Below are positions 1 through 8,148 of a stretch of DNA of 14,691 nucleotides, piece by piece. The notes under the pieces were generated by a model, which made no database searches, had not been told where the DNA came from, and saw nothing but the letters and a program-made list of their open reading frames with translations. This DNA is from Lachnospiraceae bacterium (GTDB lineage: Bacteria > Bacillota_A > Clostridia > Lachnospirales > Lachnospiraceae), in assembly GCA_017958245.1 (NCBI GenBank), contig JAGDDC010000328.1, positions 1 to 14,691 on the forward strand, read 5' to 3'. Each line of letters starts with the position of its first letter. Within the stretch, counting starts at the first letter, position 1. The position numbers and the translations under genes are program-made.

Positions 1-7
1 CATAATT

Positions 8-43
8 AAGGCAGGCCGTCTAAAATGACGGCCTGCCTTTTTT
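8..43. terminator. Intrinsic terminator, probably shared by convergent genes
   Basis: A perfect 13-bp inverted repeat (8-20 with 27-39) encloses a 6-base loop. On the plus strand it runs into six T (38-43), a textbook rho-independent terminator for a plus-strand gene left of the window. Read on the minus strand the same stem is preceded by A6 and followed by TTAATT, a weaker tail, but it is the only hairpin after the stop codon of the minus-strand glycosyltransferase gene ending at 84. It probably serves that gene as well. Confidence 0.8.
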
Positions 44-83
44 ACCGGGTTTATCCGGTTGCATATCATTTCCGGGGCAGCGA

Positions 84-2372
84 TCAGTTCTTCTCACCGC
101 CCGCAAAGAACACTTCCTTCACCACGTTGTCCGAAGCGTGTCCGTCCTCCCAGCCGCAGTACTTCTCGTAGAACACGGCGTATTTGTCGGCGTACTTCGT
201 CTTGACGTCCTCGATGTGCTTCACGGCATCCACGACCTCTTCGGTGGTGTAGAGCAGCGGCCCGGGGAGCTCTTCCTCAATGTCTATATAGAAGCCCCTC
301 AGGACATCCCTGTACTTTTCAAGGTCGTAGGTGTAGAAAAGCATGGGGCGCTTGAGATTCGCGTAGTCAAAGAAGACAGACGAATAATCCGTTATGATGA
401 TATCGGAGATGAGATAGAGCTCCGATATGTCATCGTACTTGCAGAAGTTGAACGCAAAGCCCTTGTAAGGCGTGAGATCAAGCGAATCCGCGATATAGTA
501 GTGGGTCCTGAGAAGCACAACGTACTCGTCGCCGAGCTCCTTCCTCATGAGGTCTAGGTCGAGCTTCAAGGTGAACTTGTACTTGCCGTTCTCGTAGTAC
601 TCGTCATCGCGCCATGTAGGTGCATAAAGTATGGTCTTCTTGCCCTCGGGGATCCCGAGCTTCTTCCTGAAGAAAGCCTCCTTCTCGTCACGGTCCGGAG
701 CGTGGAGTATATCGTTCCTGGGATAGCCGTACTCGAGCATCTTGTTGTTGTATTTGTAGCACCTTCTGAACGTCTTGCTCGAAAACTCATTTGCGGCGAT
801 GAGATAATCCCACTCACGCGACTTGATGAAAGTGTTCTTCTTGTACATGGGCGAGGCCGAGAAAACCTCCTCAACGTCGAAGCACAGCTTCTTGAGCGGA
901 GTCCCGTGCCACGTCTCGAGGAAGACCATGCCCTCGCGCTTCATGAACCAGTTGGGCTGCTTGACGTTGAAGACGAAATACTTCGCAGTCGCAAGGTACT
1001 TCATGTAAGCCACGCTGAAGCGCTTGACCTGCTTGCCCCCATAGGGGAGCTTATGCCTCTTCTCAAGCACCCACACGAACTCGAATCGGTCGGAGAAGTT
1101 CTTCGCGAGGTATTCATATATGTATTTGGGGCTGTCCGAGTAGCTCTTCCCGAAGAAGGATTCGAACATGACGACGTTGTCCCTGAGCGGTTTCGACAGG
1201 AACCTGTTTTTGTAGAAATACTTTGCGATCTCGTGCTTCTTTGTGAAGATCCTCTTGACCTTCTTTATGGCAAGATGCTTGTTGACCGCCATCGTCGCCT
1301 TTTTGGCACTTCCCGAGAGCAGAGCCTTGCAGAGCCTCTTCTTGTATCCGGCCATGCCCTTGTATGCGGAGTTGTCGACAAGGCCTATGACCTCTCTGAT
1401 CTTTACGAGGCGCTCTTTCCTCCACGCGTCGTTGGTGCTTCGGCGCAGCCTGGGCGCGTAGGTGAGCGAATAGTAGTTGATCATCACCTTCTCGAGCGCT
1501 TCGCGCGCGAAACCGTCGGGCCTTGAGTTTGTGTAGGCCTTCTTGACCACGTCGACCATCTCGTCAAATGCGTCCTCGCCCTTCTCCTGTGAGAGCGCGG
1601 GGAAGTTGACCGGATCGTTGTGCGTCCTCTTTATATAGTATGTGCTGTAACGTCTTCTAAAGTTCAGGTCGAGGTCAAGGAGCTTCATGACAAATAAGAG
1701 ATCCGAGTAGATCAGAACCGATTCGTCAAATCGAATATGCTCTCTTTCGAGGATGTCCCTCCTTATGAGGATGCCCAGGACGGAGATGGTACCGAAGATC
1801 TTCTTCTTTCCGACCAGATACTTTGCAGCGTTCCTCTGCCTGATGCCGATCTCCGCGGTCTCGAAAGCAGCCTCCGCCTCCTCGTCCTCGAAGCTCTCTC
1901 CCATGTCCTCCGCGTCATCTGCGTCCTCACCGAGAAGAGCAATACGCTCGGCCTCAAGCTGCTCAAGCTGCTCCTTGAACACGGGAAGGAAGATGTCTCT
2001 CTTGAAGTAGGACTTTGCCTTCTTGCAGTAGACCACGTCCGCGCCCTCGAGGTCTACTGCCTCGATGAGATCGCCTATGGTCTCAAGATAGATGTAGTCG
2101 TCGCTGTCGAGGAAGAACACATACTCTCCCTTCGCGTTCTCGATCCCAAGGTTCCTTGCAGCGGCAACGCCCGTCTTTCCCTCGAGCTTCACGGTGTTTA
2201 TCTGCATGCGCTTCCCGTACTCTTCCGTCAGGTCACTCACGTCCTCCTTGTTGCCGTCGAGCACCAGCACGACCTCGAAATCCCTGAAGCTCTGGGCATC
2301 GAGGCTCGCGAGACAGTCCGCGAGAAAATGTTTATAGTTTTTAAAAGGAACGATGATGCTTACGCGAGCCAT
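84..2372 (-). CDS. Bifunctional GT2 glycosyltransferase / TagF-like CDP-glycerol glycerophosphotransferase
   Basis: A 762-residue two-domain enzyme of cell-surface polymer synthesis. Residues 1 to about 115 are a GT-A fold family 2 glycosyltransferase: SIIVPFKNY at the start, GVAAARNLG near 68-76 and the metal/nucleotide motif DSDD at 89-92. Residues about 395-750 match the CDP-glycerol:polyglycerophosphate glycerophosphotransferase family (TagF/TagB): TWHGTPLKKL at 487-496 with the family's conserved His489, a second His624 in LRTHYY, and TDYSSVFFDY at 661-670. In such enzymes the C-terminal domain transfers glycerol phosphate from CDP-glycerol, on the inner face of the membrane, to teichoic acid or a phosphoglycerol-modified polysaccharide. 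A strongly acidic stretch (about 137-176) interrupts the GT2 half. No signal peptide or clear membrane span is visible. The ATG at 2372 is preceded by AGGGGGAAG, which overlaps the stop codon of the upstream topoisomerase A gene; only 13 bases separate the two, so cotranscription is likely. The polymer and the sugar are not predictable. Confidence 0.9.
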   Translation of the reverse strand: MARVSIIVPFKNYKHFLADCLASLDAQSFRDFEVVLVLDGNKEDVSDLTEEYGKRMQINTVKLEGKTGVAAARNLGIENAKGEYVFFLDSDDYIYLETIGDLIEAVDLEGADVVYCKKAKSYFKRDIFLPVFKEQLEQLEAERIALLGEDADDAEDMGESFEDEEAEAAFETAEIGIRQRNAAKYLVGKKKIFGTISVLGILIRRDILEREHIRFDESVLIYSDLLFVMKLLDLDLNFRRRYSTYYIKRTHNDPVNFPALSQEKGEDAFDEMVDVVKKAYTNSRPDGFAREALEKVMINYYSLTYAPRLRRSTNDAWRKERLVKIREVIGLVDNSAYKGMAGYKKRLCKALLSGSAKKATMAVNKHLAIKKVKRIFTKKHEIAKYFYKNRFLSKPLRDNVVMFESFFGKSYSDSPKYIYEYLAKNFSDRFEFVWVLEKRHKLPYGGKQVKRFSVAYMKYLATAKYFVFNVKQPNWFMKREGMVFLETWHGTPLKKLCFDVEEVFSASPMYKKNTFIKSREWDYLIAANEFSSKTFRRCYKYNNKMLEYGYPRNDILHAPDRDEKEAFFRKKLGIPEGKKTILYAPTWRDDEYYENGKYKFTLKLDLDLMRKELGDEYVVLLRTHYYIADSLDLTPYKGFAFNFCKYDDISELYLISDIIITDYSSVFFDYANLKRPMLFYTYDLEKYRDVLRGFYIDIEEELPGPLLYTTEEVVDAVKHIEDVKTKYADKYAVFYEKYCGWEDGHASDNVVKEVFFAGGEKN

Positions 2373-2385
2373 AAAAAGCTTCCCC

Positions 2386-4623
2386 CTATATCTTCTGAGG
2401 CTTTGCCCCTCTTTTTCTTGTCTTTATCTTCTTTACCGGGATCTTCTTTCCGCAGGCCTCTATCTCCGGATCATCCGGTGAATACACGCCCGCAGCCTCG
2501 ACTAGATCGTCCTTGTCGAGGGTGATGCCCTTGACGCCCCTGCTGGTCTTCTTGAGTTCAACGACCTCCTCGACGGGGTATGCGAGCATCAGATTCTTCC
2601 CGGTTACGAGAAAGACCTGCCTGTCTCCCATGATTATATCACTTGCCCCGAGCATGCTGATGTTGACCAGAGCGTCGTCCGCGTCCAGCTTGGTCGTCTG
2701 TACCACAGAGCGCGCAGTCTCGAACTCGATGCCGGAAACCAGCTTCACAAAGCCCTTCTTTGTCACAAACAGGAGCTGTGATTCGAACAGCTCTTCAAAT
2801 GAAGTGTAGAGGATTATCTCCTCCCTGTCAACCTTGCAGAGATTGTGGATCAGCGTGCCCTTCTCCTTGAGTTTGCATCGCGGGATCGCTGAAGCCTTGA
2901 CCTGGAACATGTTGCCCTCGGCGGTGAAGACGCAGAGTTTGTCCGTGTTCTTCATCCTGATCCTGTATACAAACTCGGCCATGCCCTCCTCACCTGCGCG
3001 CTGTACAGCGGCCATGTCGACACACTTCGTATATCCGAATCTGTCTATCAGGATCACAAGTTCTTCTTCCTTGAACTCCTCGACATAGTTTATCACCTCG
3101 AGGTTTGCGAGCTCCGTCCTGCGCTTTACGGCAAACTTCTGCTTGTAGGAGCGAAGTCTCGTCTTGATGGTCTTGAAGAGGAGCTGTCTGTCTGTGAGTA
3201 TATCGCGGTAGTTCTTTATGTCGGCATTCAGCTTGTCCATCTCCTCGTGGAGCTTGAGTATCTCAAGTCCGACCAGTCTCGAGAGAGGCATCGCGAGTAT
3301 GGCGTCCGTCTGTCTCTCCGTGAAATCGAGCTTGAAGGCCATCCTCTTCGACTCTTCGGATCTGAACTTTATATCCGTGACATCACCGCGCATCAGGCAT
3401 TCCCTGGCCTGTTTCTGCGTGGAGCTGCCCCTGAGTATCTCTATGATGAGGTCGATCACGTCGGTCGCCCTGACAAGCCCTTCCACGATCTCGAGCCTGT
3501 TCTCCGCCTTGGCGAGAAGGAACTCATGCTCCTTTGTGTAGAGCTCGACCTGGAAGTCAACGAATTCCTTTATGAGCTCCTTGAGGCTGAAGGTCTTGGG
3601 CTGGTTGCCCTTCACCGCGAGCAGGTTGACCGAATAGGTGTCCTCCATGGCGGTCTTTCTGTAGAGGCCGTTTAAGAGGTTCTGCGCGTCGCGGTCCTTC
3701 TTGACCTCGATCACGATCCTGATGCCCTCCTTGGAGGACTCGTCGCGGACGTCGTACATCTCCTCGAAGACCTTGTCCTTCATCATCGAGACGAGGGATT
3801 CGACGAGCTTGGTCTTGTTGCCTGCGACCGTGTAGGGTATCTCTGTGATCACGAGGTTAGTCCTTCCGGATTCGCCTTTCTCGGTCTCGACCTTCGCCCT
3901 GATCCTGATCTTTCCCTCACCGGTCTCGTAGAGCTCCCTCAGGGCATCCGTGTTTGTGATGATGCCTCCCGTGGGGAAGTCCGGTCCCGGGATGTAGCGC
4001 ATGAGGCACTCCGTCGTTATGTTGGGGTTGTCTATGTAGGCCATGACTGCGTCGATCGCCTCACCGGGATTGTGGGGAGGGATGTTCGTAGCCATGCCGA
4101 CAGCTATGCCTGAAGTTCCGTTGATCAGGAGGTTCGGCGTCATAGCGGGCAGGACGGTAGGCTCCTTCTCGCTGTTGTCGAAGTTTGGCATGAACTCGAC
4201 GAGGTCCATGTCGAGGTTCTCGAGCAGCGTCATACCGCCCTCGGAAAGCCTTGCCTCGGTGTACCTCATGGCAGCGGCACCGTCGCCGTCTATCGATCCG
4301 AAGTTTCCGTGGCCGTCGACCAAAGGAACGCACAGCGAGTAGTCCTCCGTCATGTGCACCATGGCGTCATATATCGAGCTGTCGCCGTGGGGGTGGTATT
4401 TACCCATCGTGTCGCCGACTATACGCGCGCTCTTCCTGTGAGGCTTCTTCGGGTCGAGGCCCAGCTCGTTCATGGCGTAGAGTATACGCCTCTGTACGGG
4501 CTTGAGTCCGTCTCTCACGTCGGGAAGAGCTCTCGCGATGATGACGCTCAATGCGTAGTCGCGGTAGGATGTCTTCATCTCCTCCGAATAATCTAACTGA
4601 ACAAGGTTTTCTGTCTCTGTCAT
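2386..4623 (-). CDS. parC: Type IIA topoisomerase subunit A, probably topoisomerase IV ParC
   Basis: A 745-residue DNA-cleaving subunit of a type IIA topoisomerase; it pairs with the B subunit encoded just upstream to pass one duplex through another. Seen directly: the winged-helix core with [20 protein letters not shown] (23-42), the [10 protein letters not shown] stretch (77-86) and the catalytic tyrosine Tyr121 in AMRYTEARL. The quinolone-determining positions hold Ser82 and Asp86, the usual susceptible-type residues. The C-terminal beta-pinwheel (about 505-725) ends in a Lys/Arg-rich tail. It lacks a true GyrA box: the QRRGGKG position reads QRAGEEG (541-547). That, the short length (GyrA is commonly above 800 residues) and the absence of dnaA, dnaN or recF neighbours favour topoisomerase IV over gyrase, but a divergent gyrase cannot be excluded from sequence alone. 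The ATG at 4623 is preceded by GGAG about 6 bases upstream. The gene lies 55 bases after the B subunit and 13 bases before the glycosyltransferase gene. Confidence 0.93.
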   Translation of the reverse strand: MTETENLVQLDYSEEMKTSYRDYALSVIIARALPDVRDGLKPVQRRILYAMNELGLDPKKPHRKSARIVGDTMGKYHPHGDSSIYDAMVHMTEDYSLCVPLVDGHGNFGSIDGDGAAAMRYTEARLSEGGMTLLENLDMDLVEFMPNFDNSEKEPTVLPAMTPNLLINGTSGIAVGMATNIPPHNPGEAIDAVMAYIDNPNITTECLMRYIPGPDFPTGGIITNTDALRELYETGEGKIRIRAKVETEKGESGRTNLVITEIPYTVAGNKTKLVESLVSMMKDKVFEEMYDVRDESSKEGIRIVIEVKKDRDAQNLLNGLYRKTAMEDTYSVNLLAVKGNQPKTFSLKELIKEFVDFQVELYTKEHEFLLAKAENRLEIVEGLVRATDVIDLIIEILRGSSTQKQARECLMRGDVTDIKFRSEESKRMAFKLDFTERQTDAILAMPLSRLVGLEILKLHEEMDKLNADIKNYRDILTDRQLLFKTIKTRLRSYKQKFAVKRRTELANLEVINYVEEFKEEELVILIDRFGYTKCVDMAAVQRAGEEGMAEFVYRIRMKNTDKLCVFTAEGNMFQVKASAIPRCKLKEKGTLIHNLCKVDREEIILYTSFEELFESQLLFVTKKGFVKLVSGIEFETARSVVQTTKLDADDALVNISMLGASDIIMGDRQVFLVTGKNLMLAYPVEEVVELKKTSRGVKGITLDKDDLVEAAGVYSPDDPEIEACGKKIPVKKIKTRKRGAKPQKI

Positions 4624-4637
4624 AGCTGTCTCCGATA

Positions 4638-4656
4638 GGGCCGTCCTGTCCGGCCC
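4638..4656 (-). other. Intercistronic hairpin between the topoisomerase B and A genes
   Basis: GGGCCG (4638-4643) and CGGCCC (4651-4656) form a 6-bp all-G/C stem with a 7-base loop in the 55-base spacer, about 14 bases before the parC start and just before its GGAG. No T-tract follows on the minus strand, so it is not an obvious terminator. It could be an mRNA processing or stability element, or could tune translation of the A subunit relative to B. The function is inference only. Confidence 0.45.
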
Positions 4657-4678
4657 GGTTTAGTCTTGCCTGTTTGCT

Positions 4679-6628
4679 TTATGCCTGAACGTCTATGTTT
4701 GCGTTCACGGCCTCCTCCATGATGAATGCGCGTCTCGGGGGAACATTTGCGCCCATGAGCATCCCGGTGATCTCGTCAGCCTCAACGGTGTCGCTTATGG
4801 ACACGCGCGCAAGCTTCCTCCTCTCGGGGTCGAGCGTGGTCTCCCACAGCTGCTCGGCGTCCATCTCTCCGAGTCCCTTGTATCTCTGAAGGCCCATGAT
4901 CTTGTGGCCGCTCGTCTTCCTGAACTTCTCGAGTTCGAAGTCGTTAAATATATACTCGCTCACTCTCTTCTTCTTTCCGCGCTCAGTCACGTCGTACTCC
5001 ACGCGGTAGAGCGGCGGCAGTCCGCGGTAGACCTTGCCCTGAAGGATGAGCTCGGGCATGAACCTGTAGAAGAAGGTCAGCAGCAGTGTGCTTATATGAG
5101 CGCCGTCGACGTCGGCATCTGTCAGGATGATGATCTTGTCGTATCTTAGTTTCGATATATCGAAATCATCTCCGATCCCGCAGCCAAATGCGGCGATCAT
5201 GGATTTGATCTCGTTGTTTACGAGGATCTTCTCGAGAGAGGACTTCTCGACGTTCAATATCTTGCCCCTCAGGGGGAGCACTGCCTGTGTCTTTCTGTTC
5301 CTGGCAGTCTTCACCGTGCCTCCCGCGGAATCTCCCTCGACTATGTAGACCTCACACTCAGCGGGCTTCTTGGAGGAGCAAGCGGCGAGCTTGCTCTTGG
5401 TGTCAACCTCCCCGAGCTGCTTCAATACCGCATTCCTCGCCTTGTCGCCGGCCTTTCTCGCGTTGAACGAGCGCATCGAGTTGTCGAGGATCCTCTTTAG
5501 GATCTCCACGTTCTTGTCAAAGTACCTCGTGACCTCCGCTGAGAACACTTCCTCGACAGCGACCTTGGCGTCGTTGTTTCCGAGCTTGGTCTTTGTCTGG
5601 CCCTCAAACTGGGGATCGGGGTGCTTTATGGACACTATTGCCACGATGCCGTTCCTTATGTCCTTGCCGTCGAAGTTCTCGTCCTTGCCCTTGAGCACGC
5701 CGAGTTCCCTCGCGTACTGGTTCATGACCCTCGTGAGTCCGGATTTGAAGCCGGTTACCAGCGTTCCCCCATCCACGACGTTGATACAGTTGCAGAATGG
5801 GTTTATCTGGTCGCCGTATCCCTTCGTGTAGCGGAAGGCCACTTCGACCTCTATGTCCGCGCTCCTTCCCTCGATATATATGGGCTCGTCGTGGAGGCAT
5901 TCCTCCTCGCGAGTCAGATGTGCAACGAAACTCTTGATCCCCTCGGTCTCGCAGAAGGTCTGCGTCTGCCCGGTCTGCAGATCGTTGAAGGTGAGCTTCA
6001 GGTTCTTGTTGAGGTAGGCCGTCTCCCTGAACTTCTTTATGATCGTGTCCGGTTTGAACTCGACCGTCTCAAAGATCTGATCGTCGGGGTAGAAGGTAAC
6101 CTTCGTACCCGTGTCGCTCTTTGCGCATTTGCCGACAACGGGCAGGTTGCCGCCCTCGAGCTTCGTCACGGGATGTCCGCCGTCCTTGTACTCGTCGCGG
6201 TATATCTTCCCGTCGCGTTTTATCTCAACGACCATCTTTTTCGAGAGGGCGTTTACTACGGATGCGCCGACACCGTGGAGTCCGCCCGAGACCTTGTACA
6301 CGTTGTTGCCAAACTTTCCGCCCGCGTGGAGTATGGTGTAGACCACTCGCGCCGTGGGTATGTGCTTGGTGGGATGTATGTCGACGGGCACTCCGCGGCC
6401 GTGGTCTACGACCTCTATCGCGCCGTCTTTGAGCAGGTTGATCTCTATCTCGTCACAAAAGCCTGCCAGATGCTCGTCTATACCGTTGTCGAGTATCTCC
6501 CACACAAGGTGGTGAAGACCCCTGCTGCCGGTGCTTCCTATGTACATTCCGGGCCTCTTCCTCACGGCTTCGAGCCCCTCCAGTACGACGATCTGACCGC
6601 CGTTGTATTCTTCCGTGATCTTTGCCAT
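4679..6628 (-). CDS. parE: Type IIA topoisomerase ATPase subunit B, probably topoisomerase IV ParE
   Basis: A 649-residue ATP-driven subunit B of a type IIA topoisomerase. The N-terminal GHKL ATPase shows the catalytic-base Glu44 and Mg-binding Asn48 (WEILDN), DHGRGVPVD at 75-83, and the ATP lid GGLHGVG at 115-121. The transducer domain follows (about 225-400). The TOPRIM metal-binding part shows EGDSAGG (431-437), PLRGK (452-456) and the acidic motif DADVDG (504-509), and the C-terminal tail shows QRYKGLGEMDAEQLWETT (581-598). The variant EGDSAGGTVKTARNR resembles the second, ParE-type paralogue of Clostridia more than canonical GyrB (usually EGDSAGGSAK); this is recalled family knowledge. 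The length is normal for Gram-positive GyrB or ParE. The ATG at 6628 has GGAGAAG about 9 bases upstream. It is the first gene of a likely three-gene transcript, with its own promoter at 6709-6737. Confidence 0.93.
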   Translation of the reverse strand: MAKITEEYNGGQIVVLEGLEAVRKRPGMYIGSTGSRGLHHLVWEILDNGIDEHLAGFCDEIEINLLKDGAIEVVDHGRGVPVDIHPTKHIPTARVVYTILHAGGKFGNNVYKVSGGLHGVGASVVNALSKKMVVEIKRDGKIYRDEYKDGGHPVTKLEGGNLPVVGKCAKSDTGTKVTFYPDDQIFETVEFKPDTIIKKFRETAYLNKNLKLTFNDLQTGQTQTFCETEGIKSFVAHLTREEECLHDEPIYIEGRSADIEVEVAFRYTKGYGDQINPFCNCINVVDGGTLVTGFKSGLTRVMNQYARELGVLKGKDENFDGKDIRNGIVAIVSIKHPDPQFEGQTKTKLGNNDAKVAVEEVFSAEVTRYFDKNVEILKRILDNSMRSFNARKAGDKARNAVLKQLGEVDTKSKLAACSSKKPAECEVYIVEGDSAGGTVKTARNRKTQAVLPLRGKILNVEKSSLEKILVNNEIKSMIAAFGCGIGDDFDISKLRYDKIIILTDADVDGAHISTLLLTFFYRFMPELILQGKVYRGLPPLYRVEYDVTERGKKKRVSEYIFNDFELEKFRKTSGHKIMGLQRYKGLGEMDAEQLWETTLDPERRKLARVSISDTVEADEITGMLMGANVPPRRAFIMEEAVNANIDVQA

Positions 6629-6670
6629 CGAATAAGCTTCTCCGTTTCGTAAATGATTGGACGGGGACGT

Positions 6671-6684
6671 GCGCCGCGCGGCGC
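6671..6684. repeat. GC-only perfect palindrome in the parE leader
   Basis: GCGCCGCGCGGCGC is a perfect 14-base palindrome in which every base is G or C. It lies between the predicted -10 element (6709-6714) and the parE start (6628), so it is in the transcribed 5' leader. It is embedded in about 20 bases of nearly alternating purine/pyrimidine, mostly CpG steps. It could extrude as a cruciform, adopt Z-DNA, or fold in RNA. No function can be read from the sequence. Confidence 0.6.
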
Positions 6685-6708
6685 GCGGACTTCTTTCCCC
6701 AAACTATG

Positions 6709-6737
6709 ATTATAGCACATTGGGCGGGGAAACAAAA
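6709..6737 (-). promoter_or_regulatory. Predicted promoter of the topoisomerase-glycosyltransferase operon
   Basis: On the minus strand a perfect TATAAT (-10, 6709-6714) is preceded by TGC, giving an extended -10 (TGn). Seventeen bases upstream lies a weak -35, TTTTGT (6732-6737). The predicted transcript would start near 6702, giving a leader of about 70 bases before the parE ATG. The promoter sits just downstream of the terminator of the preceding gene (6750-6781), as expected for an independent transcription unit. Confidence 0.7.
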
Positions 6738-6749
6738 GGTTTCCGAAAC

Positions 6750-6781
6750 AAAAAAGCCCCTGCATGCAGGGCATGCAGGGG
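6750..6781 (-). terminator. Intrinsic terminator of the foldase gene
   Basis: On the minus strand CCCCTGCATGC and GCATGCAGGGG form a perfect 11-bp stem with a 3-base loop, followed by C and then six T (6755 down to 6750). It starts 20 bases after the stop codon of the foldase gene at 6802. It is a strong rho-independent terminator, insulating the topoisomerase operon from upstream transcription. Confidence 0.9.
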
Positions 6782-6801
6782 TCGCTCAAAGACTGTTTGT
6801 T

Positions 6802-8007
6802 TTATCCTATGGTCGCCTCGGATGACAGATAGTCGATCACCTTCGTGTTGAGCATAGCCTGCACAAGATAAGGTGTTCCGTAGGTGTTCAGCTGGTTGTT
6901 GTACTCGTCTTCCGTGCCGCCCTTCTTGAGGAAGTTGGCCTTGAACTCATCGATCGTAGCCGTGATGCCTTCCTTCTCGGCGATAGCCTGGCATACGAGG
7001 TTGAGCTTCACGGAACGCTCGACCTTCTCAAATAGGGACTTGTCGTACTCTTCGTCGGACATCTTGGTGTAGTCCTCGAAAGATGCGTAGGGCGATGAAC
7101 CGTAATACTGCGCGTACAGCTGATTCATGTAGTCGTACGAGGACATCTCCTGGAACTTGTAGTTTGCCTTCGCCTGATCTACGTAATCATCGGGATAGGA
7201 CTTTACAGTGCAGTTGTCTGTGAGGTACTTCCTGATGTATTCGCTGAGCGATGACTCAAAGTTGGTCTTCTTGAGATAAACCTTGTAGTCCTCCGCCGAG
7301 GAAGCAACATCCGAGAGGTTCTTCGCTACGAACTCGTCGTTGAACTCAGGAGTCACGTAGACACCCTTCAGTGTGACCGCAAACACAGCGGGCTTTCCTG
7401 CAAGATCGGGGTTCTGAGGGTACTCCTCGGGGAAGGTCACGTTGACGTCAAACTTGTCTCCGACCTTGTGGCCCACGATCTGCTCCTCAAAGTTGTCTAT
7501 GAAGGACTTCGAACCGAGAGTGAGATCGTAATCGGTCGATGTGCCACCGTCGAAAGCCTCGCCGTCAACGGTTCCGGCGAAATCGATCTGAACCTTGTCG
7601 CCGTCCGCTGCCACGACATCTGCCGAAGTGCTCAGCTCCTTGTGGGACTCGAGCGTGCTCTTGATGCTCTCCTCCACCTTGTCGTCCGTGAACTCAACTT
7701 CCTTTGCGGGGACGAAGATGTTCTTGTAATCACACAGATCTACGATCTCTGTTGCGGTAACGCCCTTTATCTTTCCGCTCTCTTCGATCTGTCCCGAGAA
7801 ATCGGAGCTTGCAGTCACCGCGTTCGCCTTTTTATAGATAGAAGAACCGATCCCCCATCCCGCAAGGCCGAGGACAGCCACTATAACTACCGCTATCACT
7901 ACCTTGATGAGAACGGAATTCCTCTTCTTCTTTTTGATCGCTACCTTCCGCTCAAGCTTTCTCTGCTTGCTGAGACTCATGTTCGTCTCGTCTTTGTGCT
8001 TTTCCAT
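6802..8007 (-). CDS. Membrane-anchored foldase with trigger-factor-type FKBP prolyl isomerase domain
   Basis: A 401-residue protein. The first 30 residues are very basic (Lys-rich to KKKKRN); one hydrophobic span at about 31-53 would act as an uncleaved anchor or signal, placing the rest outside the membrane. Residues about 133-218 match the FKBP domain of trigger factor: GDKVQIDFAGTVDGEAFDGG (136-155), then GSKSFIDNFEEQIVG, VTFPEEYP and LAGKPAVFAVTLKGV. Residues 219-401 are helical and resemble the trigger factor chaperone arms (PEFNDEFVAKN at the start). The N-terminal ribosome-binding domain of trigger factor is missing and replaced by the membrane anchor. So this is probably an extracytoplasmic foldase, analogous in role to PrsA, and not the ribosome-bound chaperone. 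The ATG at 8007 has GGAGGA (8016-8021) at a good 8-base spacing. It has its own promoter (8108-8136) and terminator (6750-6781). Clients are unknown; the adjacent secreted proteins are candidates. Confidence 0.85.
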   Translation of the reverse strand: MEKHKDETNMSLSKQRKLERKVAIKKKKRNSVLIKVVIAVVIVAVLGLAGWGIGSSIYKKANAVTASSDFSGQIEESGKIKGVTATEIVDLCDYKNIFVPAKEVEFTDDKVEESIKSTLESHKELSTSADVVAADGDKVQIDFAGTVDGEAFDGGTSTDYDLTLGSKSFIDNFEEQIVGHKVGDKFDVNVTFPEEYPQNPDLAGKPAVFAVTLKGVYVTPEFNDEFVAKNLSDVASSAEDYKVYLKKTNFESSLSEYIRKYLTDNCTVKSYPDDYVDQAKANYKFQEMSSYDYMNQLYAQYYGSSPYASFEDYTKMSDEEYDKSLFEKVERSVKLNLVCQAIAEKEGITATIDEFKANFLKKGGTEDEYNNQLNTYGTPYLVQAMLNTKVIDYLSSEATIG

Positions 8008-8042
8008 GACAAAAATCCTCCGTTAAATCTTCTTCAAACACA

Positions 8043-8097
8043 GGACTCATGATAAAGGCATATTATGTTTTATCTGTGAACAAAGCCACATGAGTCC
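8043..8097 (-). promoter_or_regulatory. Structured 5' leader of the foldase gene
   Basis: GGACTCATG (8043-8051) and CATGAGTCC (8089-8097) form a perfect 9-bp inverted repeat around a 37-base loop; a GGC/GCC pair (8057-8059 with 8085-8087) can extend the stem inward. The predicted transcription start is near 8101, so the mRNA would begin with this stem-loop within a few bases of its 5' end. No T-tract follows, so it is not a terminator. It could be a 5' stabilising hairpin, a binding site for a regulator, or a cis-regulatory RNA. No known riboswitch class was recognised. Confidence 0.5.
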
Positions 8098-8107
8098 AAT
8101 CTAGGTT

Positions 8108-8136
8108 ATGATACTCCAAAACCGCAGATTTGTAAA
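8108..8136 (-). promoter_or_regulatory. Predicted promoter of the foldase gene
   Basis: On the minus strand TTTACA (-35, 8131-8136) and TATCAT (-10, 8108-8113) are separated by exactly 17 bases, consistent with a housekeeping sigma factor promoter. The -35 lies about 12 bases beyond the stop codon of the large secreted-protein gene. No terminator is visible between that gene and this promoter. Confidence 0.7.
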
Positions 8137-8148
8137 GAAGAAGCAAGT

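Noticed and set aside
44..59. A short ACCGG/CCGGT inverted repeat next to the left-edge terminator
   Set aside because: The stem is only 5 bp and no T-tract follows on the minus strand; it is probably chance.
702..2525. Several long plus-strand frames (702-1526, 1737-2525)
   Set aside because: Antisense to the glycosyltransferase gene, whose GT2 and TagF motifs fix the coding strand.
5621..6652. A 343-codon open frame on the plus strand
   Set aside because: It lies wholly antisense to the parE gene, whose motifs are unambiguous; its translation resembles no family and comes from codon bias of the real gene.
6802..8007. Calling the foldase a true trigger factor (tig)
   Set aside because: The ribosome-binding N-terminal domain is missing and replaced by a basic stretch and a membrane span.
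8043..8097. The 9-bp inverted repeat as a terminator for the large secreted-protein gene
   Set aside because: No T-tract follows on either strand, and it lies downstream of a well-spaced promoter, so a leader structure fits better.
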